Source of the DNA: Planctomycetota bacterium
Lineage (GTDB): Bacteria > Planctomycetota > Brocadiia > SM23-32 > JAKLEA01
Direction of reading: 5' to 3'
Length of the DNA stretch: 64,000 bases
Assembly (NCBI GenBank): GCA_022711755.1
Contig: JAKLEA010000006.1
Coordinates: forward strand, 1 to 64,000
The position numbers were made by a program, and so were the translations under genes. Positions 52,948 to 62,331 of this stretch are shown piece after piece (within the stretch, counting starts at the first letter, position 1; every line of letters starts with the position of its first letter). The notes beneath the pieces are model-generated. The model did no database searches and was not told the origin of the DNA. It saw only the letters and a list, made by a program, of their open reading frames with translations.

Positions 52948-54645
52948 TCACCTGTAGGTTGTGATGACGCTGATCTCAGACCAGTATCCCGCCTCGAACG
53001 CCCAGCCCGTCGGCTGGTTGAGGAGTTCGAGAGCGACCGTCCTGCCCGCGAAACCGGAGAGGTCAATCTCAACGTCGGTCCAGTTGCCCTTGCAGGTCTC
53101 CGGCGTGATCGGCTTCTGCGCGAGTTCCTTCCCATCGGCCTTGACTATGAGGAGCCAGTCCCCGCGCGTATCGTGTCCGACGGCCAGCTTCAGGACGGTC
53201 TTCTTCCCCGCCGGGACAGCCAGGCTGCGATGCAGAATGCATGCCGCTTCCTGATCGAAGGGGTGCGTCATGAGCACGTTCTTCCGCCCAAGCGCCTCCT
53301 CGCGCAGGCCCGGCCCCATGTCCGGCCCGCAGTTTTTCACTTTCCATCCCGGCGCGAATTTCTCCACCGCCTCGGCCATGCCGGGCGGGGCGTTGGGAAT
53401 CTCTATCCGGGCCGATTCCTCAGGTGTAAAGCGGCTGTTCGCGACCGGCCCCGGGGTCCAGGACTGCTCGAGCGGGCCGGGCATTGCGGCGCGGACGGGG
53501 ATCAGGAATACCTCCCCCCCGTCCTTTTCCTTCTCAATCTTCCCGCCGGCTTGAAGCACGTTCTGCCGGGCCAGCTTTTCGCAGACGGCTATAAGCGCGG
53601 GAAAATTGTAGGCCGTGTGCGAGAAGCGCGTCTCCATGTTCAGGCCGGCGGAGTATTTCGCCGGCATGCCGGACGTCCCCAGCGCAGCGCAGATCACGCC
53701 GGCGGCATTCGAGGGGTTGCAGTCCGAATCCTGCCCGCAGCGCATGGAGATCGCTATCGCGCGGTCCGGATCGCCCCCGCAGTAAAGCAGACCCAGCGCG
53801 ATGTATGCGGCGTTCAGCTTGGCGTCAATGTTGAAACGCCCCTTGTCGCACGAGAAGCGGCGATAGTCGGGGTTCTTCTGGTATTTTTCGTCAACAAGTT
53901 TCCACGCCGCCTGCCAGTCGCCGGGGCGCGCGGCATGCCAGGCCAGACAATCGCGGATCGTCTCCGCGAACTGGCTCTCAGCTGGAATGCATTTCAGCCC
54001 CGCCTCAACGATCTTCACAGGATTCTTCTCGAAGAACGCCTCCGCGTACATGCCGCCGACGAACTGCCCGCCGTAAAGCCCGTCGCCGTAGTTCATAAGC
54101 CTGCCGAATCTCTCGCCAAGCTCGATGGCTGCATTGGGCAGTCCGGGGGCGATGAGGCCTGAGAAATCGGCCTCGATCTGGTAGTCAATGTCGTCGGCGT
54201 GCGAGTTGAATTTCGGATGGCCGGAGTCCGGCGGCGCGATCCCCGTTCGCAAGTTTCTGCGCCCGGCGTTGTTGGCGTGCCAGAGGCCGTAGCGGCTGTT
54301 GGCGAAGTCAATGCCCGCCTGTCGCGCGCTTGCGCCGACGCCGTAGTCCTCAAGCGTTTTCAGGAACGTCATCTCGACGTAAAGATCATCCTGACCGAAA
54401 GCGTCATTGGCCATGCCGTCCTTCCAGGGCGGGACTTCGGCTTCCGGTATTACGTCGGCCTGCCAGCGGAATTCAGTCGGTGCGCCCCATGAGACGCCGA
54501 CCATCTGGCCGATCCATCCGGCGGTCATCTTGTCCCGGTATTCGCCGGCGGGCAGTCGGCGGAATTCGCCGCCGCTTCCCGCGCAACCGGCAAGGCAAGC
54601 GAGAACGCACAAACTGACGATGTGTTTCAGAATTAGGTTTTCCAT
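52948..54645 (-). CDS. Exported ADP-ribosylglycohydrolase-family lipoprotein
   Basis: 565 residues from the ATG at 54645, where a lipoprotein signal begins (LKHIVSLCVLACLAGC). The ADP-ribosylglycohydrolase fold is marked by DKMTAGWIGQMVGVSWGAPT, FGQDDLYVEMTFLKTLEDYG (Asp pair), HADDIDYQIEADF and RCGQDSDCNPSNAAGVICAA (metal Asp residues, here D-S-D instead of D-T-D). Residues about 420-565 are a beta-sandwich, LPV...KTVLKLAVGHDTRGDWLLIV, LSGFAGRTVALELL, like a carbohydrate-binding module. Most family members are cytoplasmic and remove ADP-ribose from proteins; a secreted, membrane-tethered form must act on something else. It follows the YkgJ gene. Confidence 0.8.
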   Translation of the reverse strand: MENLILKHIVSLCVLACLAGCAGSGGEFRRLPAGEYRDKMTAGWIGQMVGVSWGAPTEFRWQADVIPEAEVPPWKDGMANDAFGQDDLYVEMTFLKTLEDYGVGASARQAGIDFANSRYGLWHANNAGRRNLRTGIAPPDSGHPKFNSHADDIDYQIEADFSGLIAPGLPNAAIELGERFGRLMNYGDGLYGGQFVGGMYAEAFFEKNPVKIVEAGLKCIPAESQFAETIRDCLAWHAARPGDWQAAWKLVDEKYQKNPDYRRFSCDKGRFNIDAKLNAAYIALGLLYCGGDPDRAIAISMRCGQDSDCNPSNAAGVICAALGTSGMPAKYSAGLNMETRFSHTAYNFPALIAVCEKLARQNVLQAGGKIEKEKDGGEVFLIPVRAAMPGPLEQSWTPGPVANSRFTPEESARIEIPNAPPGMAEAVEKFAPGWKVKNCGPDMGPGLREEALGRKNVLMTHPFDQEAACILHRSLAVPAGKKTVLKLAVGHDTRGDWLLIVKADGKELAQKPITPETCKGNWTDVEIDLSGFAGRTVALELLNQPTGWAFEAGYWSEISVITTYR

Positions 54646-54717
54646 GTCGCGCAATTCCTCAATACAGGCCATGCATCCCGTCGCAAGGGCGCGTAGACGC
54701 ATGGAACGCAATGGACG

Positions 54718-56349
54718 TCATGTGCAGGCCTTGAGAAAATCCTCGTGGTCGGGTTTCATGCGCCGGTCAATCCAGTCCTGAAGACTGGAGTATAAATCCG
54801 CGCCGGGCCATTCGGGATCCCGTTCCCGCTTTCCGGTCCATGTCAGGTGGACAACGGCGAACGGATGCGAGCCGCCCTCTATGACGAACAGGACGTCGTC
54901 GCAGTCGCGCCTTCGCGCCACGGATGCGGCGCGGCAATCATGGAGCGGATGCCCCGGGCCGACCTCGATGAAAAGCTCCTTCTCCAGACCGGCGGGGCAC
55001 GGCTCCCACGGCTCAAGCCATGCCACGCTTGCCAATTCATCAGGAATCTTGACGATTGCCGCGACGGTGCCGCCTTCCGGGGCGATGTCGTTCCTCCCGG
55101 CCCAGCGCAGCAGGCGCTCCAGCGCGCCGGTCGAGTGAAACATCCCGGCCTGAACGCGCTCAATCGCCATTCTGAAAGACTGAGCCTGGCCGTAGGCGAT
55201 GTCGAGGCGTCTGATCGCGCCGATGAAATCCCTCGCCTCCGGCGGTCTGTTCTCCCGCATGGCGACGCTGCGCGCCAGGAACACAGCGCAGGGATACAGC
55301 ATGAAGAGCGTGTAGACGCCGTGCAGGAATGGGTAATGGAAGTGCTGCGGGCCGAAGAAGTTCCGCCCGAAGAGTTTTGCGGCGAAGTAAGCGCGCCGGA
55401 ACCGGACCCAGTCCTCGGTCGTCGGCGTTCCTGGCGGTTCTGTGATCGGAAATTCCGGGGCGCGCCGCCTGCGGCTCGGTCTGCCCAGCAGGGCCATCGC
55501 GCTCCGGTTTGTGAACAGCGCTTTGCGCAATCGGCGTCTATCGCCGGAGGGGAGGTCCATGTGATTCGGCGGGGGCTGATAAAGCAGAATTCCCAGCAGG
55601 CGGCGCATTTGAATCCGGTCAAGCCGCCCGGGTTCGCGCGGCTCTGCCTTTTTGACGACCTCGACTAAAAGGCTGTCCGGCAGCATCGCACAGATTTCCT
55701 CGAATTCCTCGTCCGAGAACTCCCGGCTGCGGGTCAGGAACTGCCGGGCCAGATTCACGCCAGCCCGCAGCCTTGCGTCGAATGGCGCGTCCTGCCGGAC
55801 GACAAGCGAGATGAGCGCCTCGATGATTGCGTCCGATTGCGCCATCGGCAACCACTCGCCCGGCGCAAAGAGCGCGGGATCGGGATAATCGAATCCCCCT
55901 GATTCCGTCGGGTATTGCGCCGCCAGCTTCCGGATTTCCCCCGATTGCGAGGGTAGTGAATCGCTGTCCGAGACGCCGACGCCGGGGCAGTCGAAGCGGA
56001 CACCGACGTATGTTCCAGACTCGGAGACCGCAAAAGTGAACGGGAAGAGCTTACAGGAATAAAGCTTGGCATCGAAGCCAAGTCGCTTGTGCATCAGGCA
56101 CTTGTTGTCTTCCAGAAAGCGGCACGCTCCGTCCGCCTCCCGGGCCAGGCGATAGAGTTCTCTGCCCGGACACGACTCGTCCCGTATGAATAACTCCCCC
56201 GCTCTGAGGCGCTGGCATTCTGATCCCCAATCATGTTTCGAGAGCCGTCTGAATTCCTTCCCATCCAGGCCGACCGTGAAACGCCGGCAGCAGTTCCCGC
56301 ACTGGATGCAGCGATAACTGAGAAAAGGAGGGATGTTGACCTGTGCCAT
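54718..56349 (-). CDS. YkgJ-type cysteine-cluster protein with long C-terminal region
   Basis: 543 residues. The first about 120 residues are a YkgJ/CxxCxxCC domain: YRCIQCGNCCRRF, then CRFLEDNKCLMHKRLGFDAK and LYSCKLFPFTF, which may bind zinc or iron. The remaining 400 residues are mostly helical (RAYFAAKLFGRNFFGPQHF, HGVYTLFMLYPCAVFLARSV) and unlike other YkgJ proteins I know, which are 100-250 residues. No signal peptide. It is 33 bp downstream of the polyprenyl synthase gene in one direction, hence likely the same operon. Role unknown. Confidence 0.72.
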   Translation of the reverse strand: MAQVNIPPFLSYRCIQCGNCCRRFTVGLDGKEFRRLSKHDWGSECQRLRAGELFIRDESCPGRELYRLAREADGACRFLEDNKCLMHKRLGFDAKLYSCKLFPFTFAVSESGTYVGVRFDCPGVGVSDSDSLPSQSGEIRKLAAQYPTESGGFDYPDPALFAPGEWLPMAQSDAIIEALISLVVRQDAPFDARLRAGVNLARQFLTRSREFSDEEFEEICAMLPDSLLVEVVKKAEPREPGRLDRIQMRRLLGILLYQPPPNHMDLPSGDRRRLRKALFTNRSAMALLGRPSRRRRAPEFPITEPPGTPTTEDWVRFRRAYFAAKLFGRNFFGPQHFHYPFLHGVYTLFMLYPCAVFLARSVAMRENRPPEARDFIGAIRRLDIAYGQAQSFRMAIERVQAGMFHSTGALERLLRWAGRNDIAPEGGTVAAIVKIPDELASVAWLEPWEPCPAGLEKELFIEVGPGHPLHDCRAASVARRRDCDDVLFVIEGGSHPFAVVHLTWTGKRERDPEWPGADLYSSLQDWIDRRMKPDHEDFLKACT

Positions 56350-56382
56350 TTGTCCCCGTCGCGCCGAAAAGACGCGCCGCCG

Positions 56383-57372
56383 CTATTTCTTGCGTCCGAT
56401 CATGTAGCGGGCTATCTGCCGGAACATCTCCTTGTTGTCCACGGGCAGCCTCTCGATCGTCTCGAACGCCTGCCGGACAAGGTTGTCCGCGAAGCCTGAC
56501 GCGAAATCAAGCGCTCCCGTCCTGCCGTAAAGATCAATCGTCCAGCGCACGTCGTCGTCGCTTGTCTCCTCGCGCGCTCTGCGCATGATGGAGATCAGGC
56601 GCTCGCGTTCCTCCCCCGCGGCTTTGCTGAGCGCAAACGCGTAGAGAATGCTGGCCTTGCCCTCGCGGATGTCGGATCCCAGGACGCCGCCGCGCCCCTT
56701 GCCCAGCGTCAGGTCAATGACGTCATCCTGAATCTGGAAGGCCGGCCCCATGTTCTCGCCCAACTCCCAGAGCGCGTCCTTAACCGTGCGTCCGCAGCCC
56801 GCCGCAACCGCCCCGCCGACCATTCCGAGGACGAGGTAGCGCCCGGTCTTCAGACGCGCCATTTCGATGTAATCCTCGACCGCGTAGGGATCGCTGCCGC
56901 GCGAGTTGATGTCCAGCGCCTGCCCGCGGCAGGTGGTTTCGTAAGTCTCCGTCAGAATTTCCAGCAGTTCCAGCCGCGCCGCGTCCGGCAACGGGGAGGC
57001 CGCCGCGCAGGCGTAGGTCCGCCCCAGCAGCCAGTCCCCGGCGTTGATGGCGTTCGGAATGCCGTATTTGACCCAGACGGTCGGCGCGTCCCGGCGCACG
57101 GTGTCCCCGTCCTCGATGTCGTCATGAAGGAGGAACATGTTGTGCAGCAGTTCGACCGCCACGGCGAAGTTCATGGCCTTGGCCGGGTCCCCGCCCAGCG
57201 ATTCGCACGTGAGCAGGCAGAGGGCGGGGCGGATTCGCTTCCCGCCGGTGGCAAGATGATGCCGGACCGGCTCGCTCAAGTGCGGGATTCCGGCGGGCGG
57301 CACAATCTGCGATATGAGCGCGTCAACCGCCCCTGCGTGGCGTTTGAGCGCGGCTTCAACTTCAGCGGACAT
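56383..57372 (-). CDS. Polyprenyl diphosphate synthase
   Basis: 329 residues from the ATG at 57372. Trans-isoprenyl synthase marks: GGKRIRPALCLLTCE, first Asp-rich motif LLHDDIEDGDTVRRD, LLGRTYACAAAS, a Gln-Asp region (RGQALDINSRG), LKTGRYLVLGMVGG, and second Asp-rich motif QIQDDVIDLTLGKGRGG. It condenses isopentenyl diphosphate onto an allylic diphosphate to make a C15-C40 chain for quinones, undecaprenyl carriers or other lipids; a menaquinone side chain would fit with the quinone-linked ETF complex further right, but chain length cannot be read with certainty. A near-consensus promoter lies upstream. Confidence 0.92.
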   Translation of the reverse strand: MSAEVEAALKRHAGAVDALISQIVPPAGIPHLSEPVRHHLATGGKRIRPALCLLTCESLGGDPAKAMNFAVAVELLHNMFLLHDDIEDGDTVRRDAPTVWVKYGIPNAINAGDWLLGRTYACAAASPLPDAARLELLEILTETYETTCRGQALDINSRGSDPYAVEDYIEMARLKTGRYLVLGMVGGAVAAGCGRTVKDALWELGENMGPAFQIQDDVIDLTLGKGRGGVLGSDIREGKASILYAFALSKAAGEERERLISIMRRAREETSDDDVRWTIDLYGRTGALDFASGFADNLVRQAFETIERLPVDNKEMFRQIARYMIGRKK

Positions 57373-57424
57373 TCGATGCCTTTCATGCGGCAAAATGGCG
57401 GGGGAGGGATTGATCAAAAGCCGG

Positions 57425-57453
57425 ATTATAGGCCCGCCCGAAACGGCGGTCAA
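57425..57453 (-). promoter_or_regulatory. Sigma-70 promoter for the polyprenyl synthase operon
   Basis: On the minus strand TTGACC (57453-57448), a 17-bp spacer and a perfect TATAAT (57430-57425), about 53 bp before the ATG at 57372. On the plus strand TATAAT at 57481-57486 may serve the diguanylate cyclase gene, though no good -35 was seen. Confidence 0.6.
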
Positions 57454-57575
57454 CTATGGCTATGCGAGGCAGGATTGCAGTATAATCCCCATCTCCGAGA
57501 TCGTGGGCGGCACACCGCGATCATGCATGATGCAGCGGGGCCGCCGATTGGCCGCAACAAGTTCAGATCATCGCG

Positions 57576-58955
57576 ATGCGCGGATTAATACCCATAGATG
57601 ATGTGAAGCTGGCAGAGGCCGTCAGGCACGTCCAGGCGGAATTCCGCTGGCTCAAGCGCCGTTGGACCGAACTGGCCGCCGGGACGACCCTGACCAGCGA
57701 CCCGGAAATCCAGAAGGCGCTGCTCTGGTTGCACGTGGAGAGCATGTCCCAACTGGACGGGCCAAGCGGGCTGGATAAGCTTTACGAGGAAATCGCGACG
57801 ACCGGCCGCCGCTTCTCCCAGCGCGGATTCCCATTCGCCGCCATCGTCAACTCCTTCCACTTCTACGAGCAGGCCTGCTTCGAAAGCCTCAAACGCGCAG
57901 CCGGCGATAATCCGGACAAATTCGGCGAAACGCTTAACGTGATTGACGCCGTCATACACAACGTCTTCGGCGTCATCGCAACGAGCTATTTCGAAGAAAT
58001 CAGCCGCAGGCTCGAAGAAAAGTCGAAGGAGCTGGAGCGCACGAACGCCGACCTCACCCGCATGGCCGACGAGATGCGCTGGAAGAACCTGCAACTCCAG
58101 GAACTCCTCAGCACGGACAGCCTCACTGGTGTCTACAACCACCGCTACTTTTATGAGCGGCTTGAAGAGGAGTTCTACAGGGCCAAGCGCTACCAGCATC
58201 ACCTCAGTTGCTTGCTGCTGGACATTGACGGATTCAAGAACTACAACGACCTCTACGGCCACCGCGTCGGCGATTACGTCCTTGAGGAGACCGCCATCCT
58301 CCTGCGCGGAGACGTGCGGACCAGCGACGTAGTCGCCCGCTACGGCGGGGACGAATTCGGCATCATCCTGCCCAGCACGGAGAAGGCGCACGCGCGCTTG
58401 CTCGCCGAACGGCTGCGGCATACGCTGGCAAATCACAACTTCCAGCACGAGCAGATACCGGACCAGACGCGCATTTCGTTCAGCACTGGCGTCGTAAATT
58501 ATCCGGAGGACGTGACGGAGTTCCGCCAGTTGGTCCCCATGGCCGACCGCGCGCTGCTTCAGGCCAAGCGCCTCGGCAAAAACAAGGTCTGCGGACTGCG
58601 CAAGGCGGTCTTCTCATTCGCGCCGAAGCCGGAACTCGGACAGGTCAGATCGGTCTGCCTCGTGGGCGACTTCAACGGCTGGAATCCCGGCGCAAATTCT
58701 ATGGAGCAGCAGGACGGCAGATGGAGCGCGGAACTCCTGCTCCCGGAGGGGCCGGTCAAATACAAGTTCGTCCTGAACGGGGCGCAGTGGATAACCGACC
58801 CCGACGCCGCGCACAGCAGTCGCGACGGGCTGGGAAGCTGGAATTCGATAATATACGTGGGGGACGTCACGCCGTCGGCTCATCCGACTGAGAACGTTAC
58901 AACGCCGACCCCGGCAGCGCCGCAACCTGACGCCGAAAAGGAAAGCGGAAGCTGA
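57576..58955 (+). CDS. Diguanylate cyclase with C-terminal glycogen-binding (CBM48/AMPK-like) domain
   Basis: 459 residues, no membrane segment. Residues 1-140 form a helical sensor-like domain (FSQRGFPFAAIVNSFHFYEQ), somewhat like RsbR-type N-domains. A coiled coil follows (EEKSKELERTNADLTRMADE, residues 147-175). The GGDEF domain is complete: DSLTGVYNHRYF, LLLDIDGFKNYND and ARYGGDEFGIILP (GGDEF 257-261). The I-site RTSD (248-251) lies exactly five residues before it, so feedback inhibition by c-di-GMP is expected. Residues about 352-430 are an isoamylase-N/AMPK-glycogen-binding domain: VRSVCLVGDFNGWNPGANSM, GRWSAELLLPEGPVKYKFVL and NGAQWITDP. It makes c-di-GMP from 2 GTP, perhaps in response to glycogen or another glucan. 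No clear ribosome site. Confidence 0.88.
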   Translation: MRGLIPIDDVKLAEAVRHVQAEFRWLKRRWTELAAGTTLTSDPEIQKALLWLHVESMSQLDGPSGLDKLYEEIATTGRRFSQRGFPFAAIVNSFHFYEQACFESLKRAAGDNPDKFGETLNVIDAVIHNVFGVIATSYFEEISRRLEEKSKELERTNADLTRMADEMRWKNLQLQELLSTDSLTGVYNHRYFYERLEEEFYRAKRYQHHLSCLLLDIDGFKNYNDLYGHRVGDYVLEETAILLRGDVRTSDVVARYGGDEFGIILPSTEKAHARLLAERLRHTLANHNFQHEQIPDQTRISFSTGVVNYPEDVTEFRQLVPMADRALLQAKRLGKNKVCGLRKAVFSFAPKPELGQVRSVCLVGDFNGWNPGANSMEQQDGRWSAELLLPEGPVKYKFVLNGAQWITDPDAAHSSRDGLGSWNSIIYVGDVTPSAHPTENVTTPTPAAPQPDAEKESGS

Positions 58956-59072
58956 GAAGACCGCTTATTCCGCCACATTGCTGAGAACGAACCGTCTCGG
59001 ACTTCGCGAGTATGCAAAGGGGGGGGGGCAACGATTCCGCGCGGGTTCAAAAAACCCGCCCTACATTGCGAT

Positions 59073-59110
59073 CCTGTGACGCGCAATCGCGCCTGTGACG
59101 CGCAATCGCT
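59073..59110. repeat. Short tandem repeat (2 x 19 bp)
   Basis: cctgtgacgcgcaatcgc occurs at 59073-59090 and again at 59092-59109. A gcgggtt-caaaa-aacccgc hairpin lies just before it (59041-59059). Between the convergent cyclase and EMO genes. The hairpin has no T-run. Confidence 0.6.
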
Positions 59111-59113
59111 GCG

Positions 59114-61192
59114 CTATTCCGCCCCGGTGTCCTTCTTCTTCGCGGGGGAGACGAGTTCGGCGATGTCGAGCACCTTGACGTCTTCCTGTCGCTTGTGCTC
59201 CTTGACGCCGTCCTCGAACATGGTCATGCAGAACGGGCAGGCAGTGACGATCGTCTTCGCGCCCGTCTTCAGCGCCTGGTCGGAGCGCTCCATATAGATT
59301 TTCTTGTCGCCCCGGTTTTCCTCAAGCCACATGCGCCCGCCGCCCGCGCCGCAGCAGAAGCTGCGCGGGCCGGTGCGTTCCATCTCGACAAGCTCGCCGT
59401 TGGACGCGGCCTTTACGACATCGCGCGGGGCGTCATAAATCTCGTGATAGCGGCCCAGGTAGCAGGAGTCGTGATAAACAACCTTCCCACCGACGTCAGC
59501 CTTCTGCGGCTTGAGCTTGCCCTTCGCGATCAGGTCCTTGAGGATTTCGCTATGGTGGTAGACCTCGAACTCGCCGCCCAACTGCGGGTAGTCGCACTTG
59601 AACGTGTTGTAACCGTGCGGGCAGGAGACGATGACCTTTTTGACGTTGTAATTCTTCAGCGTCTCGATGTTCTGCTGCGCAAGGGCGGAATACAGGTACT
59701 CGTTGCCCAGCCGCCGGGCCGAATCGCCGCAGCAGCCTTCCTCCGGGCCGAGAATGGCGAAGCTCACGCCGCCCTCGGTCAGCGCTCTCGCAACCGCTCC
59801 GGAAACCTTCTTGTAGCGCGGATCGAACGCGCCGGCGCAGCCGACGTAGTAAAGGTATTCCGCGTCCGGCTTCTCGGAAATCAGGGGGACCTCGACTCCG
59901 GCCTCGGAGACCCAGTCGCCGCGGCTGCTCGCGTCAATGCCCCACGGGTTGCTGGCGTTTTCCATGTTCCTGAAGGCCAGCCCCGCCTCGGAGGAGATTT
60001 CCCCGGCGGTGAGAACCTGATAGCGGCGCATACCGACGATCTTCGGCAGGTGCTCGATGAGTTCCGGGCAGACCTCCATGCACGCGCGGCAGGTCGTGCA
60101 GTCCTCGATGGCCTCCTTCTCGATCACGTCGCCGATCAGGGCGGACTTGAGAGCCGGATGGTCCTCCGGGATTTCCTTACCGGCCTTTTTCTGAACCAGC
60201 ACGTCGCCCCTTTCGAGGATGTGCAACTTCATGCGGTGGATCATGCGGAAGGGGCTGAGCGGCTTGCCGGTCAGGAAGGCGGGGCAGTTGACCTGGCAGC
60301 GCCCGCATTCGGTGCAGGCGTAGGTGTCAAGGATGTCCTTCCACGTGAACTCCTGCATTTCCGAAACGCCGAACTTCTCCGCGCTTTCGTCCTCGAGATT
60401 GACGGGGGGCAGATATCCTTTCTTCCCGAGCCAGCGGAAGAAGATGTTGGGAACAGCGCCCAGCAGGTGCATGTGCTTGGAATGCGGGATGTAGACCATG
60501 AACCCCAGAAGGACGCCCGTGTGCAGCCACCAGACAATGGAATACAGCCCTTCCGGATTCTTATGCGATGCGAACATGCCGGCGATGATATTGCCGACAG
60601 GCATCCATGCGGAGAGATGCTTCGACCTTCCGCCTGCGATCTCCAGCCCGTGCATGAAGAAGAGCATGACGAGCAGGGAAAGGATGAGGCAGATGATTAT
60701 GGTTGCGTCCATGCGGGCGTGGGGGTCGTCAATCTTGAGCCGCAGAGGTTTCACGATGTAACGACGATGCAGGGAGATGAGCAGCGCGGCGACAACGACA
60801 ACCGACAGAATTTCCTGCACGAGCAGGAACAGCCCGTAAAGGGATGCGCTCAGGGATTCGCCGAGGACGAATCCCATGATCTTTTCATAGGAGAAGTTCT
60901 CCATCCCCACCGCGCCCTGCGCGAAGGATTCCATGTAGCCGATGCTCAGGAAGATGAAGCACCAGAAGATGAAGAAGTGCCCGACGCCGGCGGTTTCCTG
61001 TATGACGCGCTTCTGCCCGAGGACGAACAGGAGCACCCCCTTGATCCTTTCGGGCATGTTGTCGAACCGTTTCTCGTCCTGACCCAGGCGGACGTATAGA
61101 TAGAGCTTCTGCAACGTCCGCAGGAACAACGCTATTGCCACTACGAAGCACACAAGAAACACCATATTTGCTGGGAACTCGCCGGGTGTCAT
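59114..61192 (-). CDS. Membrane-bound ETF:quinone oxidoreductase, HdrD/EMO type (CCG iron-sulfur protein)
   Basis: 692 residues. Residues 1-270 hold six to seven membrane segments with a cytochrome-b-like (nitrate reductase gamma-type) pattern, e.g. AGVGHFFIFWCFIFLSIGYM and LYSIVWWLHTGVLLGFMVYI with His residues for haem. Two 4Fe-4S sites follow: CTECGRCQVNCP and CTTCRACMEVCP. Two CCG domains come last: EGCCGDSARRLG, and CCGAGGGRMWLEE before the C-terminus; the first half of each has Cys-rich YVGCAGAFDPR and HDSCYLGRYHEIYD. This is the layout of the membrane complex that takes electrons from electron-transfer flavoprotein to menaquinone. The adjoining etfA, etfB and acyl-CoA dehydrogenase genes on the same strand support it. 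Confidence 0.85.
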   Translation of the reverse strand: MTPGEFPANMVFLVCFVVAIALFLRTLQKLYLYVRLGQDEKRFDNMPERIKGVLLFVLGQKRVIQETAGVGHFFIFWCFIFLSIGYMESFAQGAVGMENFSYEKIMGFVLGESLSASLYGLFLLVQEILSVVVVAALLISLHRRYIVKPLRLKIDDPHARMDATIIICLILSLLVMLFFMHGLEIAGGRSKHLSAWMPVGNIIAGMFASHKNPEGLYSIVWWLHTGVLLGFMVYIPHSKHMHLLGAVPNIFFRWLGKKGYLPPVNLEDESAEKFGVSEMQEFTWKDILDTYACTECGRCQVNCPAFLTGKPLSPFRMIHRMKLHILERGDVLVQKKAGKEIPEDHPALKSALIGDVIEKEAIEDCTTCRACMEVCPELIEHLPKIVGMRRYQVLTAGEISSEAGLAFRNMENASNPWGIDASSRGDWVSEAGVEVPLISEKPDAEYLYYVGCAGAFDPRYKKVSGAVARALTEGGVSFAILGPEEGCCGDSARRLGNEYLYSALAQQNIETLKNYNVKKVIVSCPHGYNTFKCDYPQLGGEFEVYHHSEILKDLIAKGKLKPQKADVGGKVVYHDSCYLGRYHEIYDAPRDVVKAASNGELVEMERTGPRSFCCGAGGGRMWLEENRGDKKIYMERSDQALKTGAKTIVTACPFCMTMFEDGVKEHKRQEDVKVLDIAELVSPAKKKDTGAE

Positions 61193-61250
61193 TTCGACGC
61201 TACCTCTGACTCAAAAAAAAGAAGCGAAACCTGAACCGGATTTTACGGCA

Positions 61251-61283
61251 AATGCCGGCGGGATAAACGCTCCCGCCGGCATT
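61251..61283 (-). other. 13-bp intercistronic stem-loop between etfA and the EMO gene
   Basis: aatgccggcggga (61251-61263) pairs perfectly with tcccgccggcatt (61271-61283) around a 7-nt loop. A T8 run occurs in the minus-strand transcript only about 30 nt further on (61213-61220), so it is not a classical terminator. It may reduce read-through or protect mRNA ends. Confidence 0.55.
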
Positions 61284-61348
61284 GCCCGTTGTGTTCGACG
61301 ATTGCGCTCCGGCGCTTACTCTTGCGCAAGCGTTGCGGAAGCGCGCCC

Positions 61349-62311
61349 TTACTTGACCTTCTTTATTTCCTCGGTCAGGAGCGGAACGACCGAGTAAAGG
61401 TCGGCGACGATGCCGTAATCGGCGACCTGGAAGATCGGGGCTTCGGGGTCCTTGTTGACGGCGACTATGCACTTGGACGAACTCATGCCCGCCTGGTGCT
61501 GGATCGCGCCGCTGATGCCCAAGGCAACATAGAGCGTCGGGCTGACGGTCTTTCCCGTCTGGCCGACCTGCTGCGTGTGGTCAACCCAGCCAGCGTTGAC
61601 CGCCGCGCGGGAGGCGCCGACTGCGGCCCGGAGCGCGTCGGCCAGCGCTTCGACCTGCTTGAAGCCTTCAGCCTTGCCCAGTCCCATTCCGCCGCTGACG
61701 ATCGCGTCGGCCTCGGTCAGCTCGATCTTTGTCGTGTCGCGCTGGACCAGCGAAACAACCTTAGCCTTCTGATCGTCCGCGGTCAGGGCGACAGTTGCTT
61801 TCTCAACCGGCGCCGCGCCTGACTCGTTGTTATCCAGGAATGCGTTGGCGCGCGTCGTGACGACGAAGGTCTCCGCCAAGGGTTTGACCTTCGCCATCGC
61901 CTTGCCGGCGTAGATGGGACGCACGAACTCGACGTGATCGCCGACGACCTGCGCGGAAGTCACGTCCGGCACGAGCGGCAGCCCGAGTTCCTGCGCCAGG
62001 CACGGGGCGACTTCCCTGCCCAGGGAAGTGTTCCCGAAAACCACAACACCGGGGCCTTGCGCCTTGACGATCTGGGCGATTGCCTTGGCGGCGGCCTGGG
62101 AGGACGCTACGGCGGCGTCAGCCTGAACGACCTTCGCGACCTTCAGCATGGACGCGGCTGCGGCGTCGGCGTCGCCCTTTGCGGAAGCGACGACAGCGAT
62201 GATCTCCGCTCCGGGGGCGATAACTGCGGCGGCTGTCAGAGCCTGCCGCACGGTCCTGCGGACGCCCTTGGCGTCAACTTCAATGTAGACGTATGCGCGA
62301 TTGATGGCCAT
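61349..62311 (-). CDS. etfA: Electron transfer flavoprotein, alpha subunit
   Basis: 320 residues, ribosome site AAGGAG before the ATG. The N-terminal half ([60 protein letters not shown]) is the ETF alpha domain I. The C-terminal FAD domain reads [69 protein letters not shown] and [10 protein letters not shown]; this is the family's conserved FAD-binding signature. With EtfB it carries electrons from the acyl-CoA dehydrogenase to the membrane oxidoreductase. The second gene after etfB (20-bp gap). Confidence 0.95.
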   Translation of the reverse strand: MAINRAYVYIEVDAKGVRRTVRQALTAAAVIAPGAEIIAVVASAKGDADAAAASMLKVAKVVQADAAVASSQAAAKAIAQIVKAQGPGVVVFGNTSLGREVAPCLAQELGLPLVPDVTSAQVVGDHVEFVRPIYAGKAMAKVKPLAETFVVTTRANAFLDNNESGAAPVEKATVALTADDQKAKVVSLVQRDTTKIELTEADAIVSGGMGLGKAEGFKQVEALADALRAAVGASRAAVNAGWVDHTQQVGQTGKTVSPTLYVALGISGAIQHQAGMSSSKCIVAVNKDPEAPIFQVADYGIVADLYSVVPLLTEEIKKVK

Positions 62312-62331
62312 TGTTGTCTCCTTCCGGGCGC

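Noticed and set aside
61251..61283. 13-bp stem-loop read as a rho-independent terminator of etfA
   Set aside because: The T8 run is about 30 nt away from the stem, too far for the usual mechanism. Kept as an intercistronic stem-loop.
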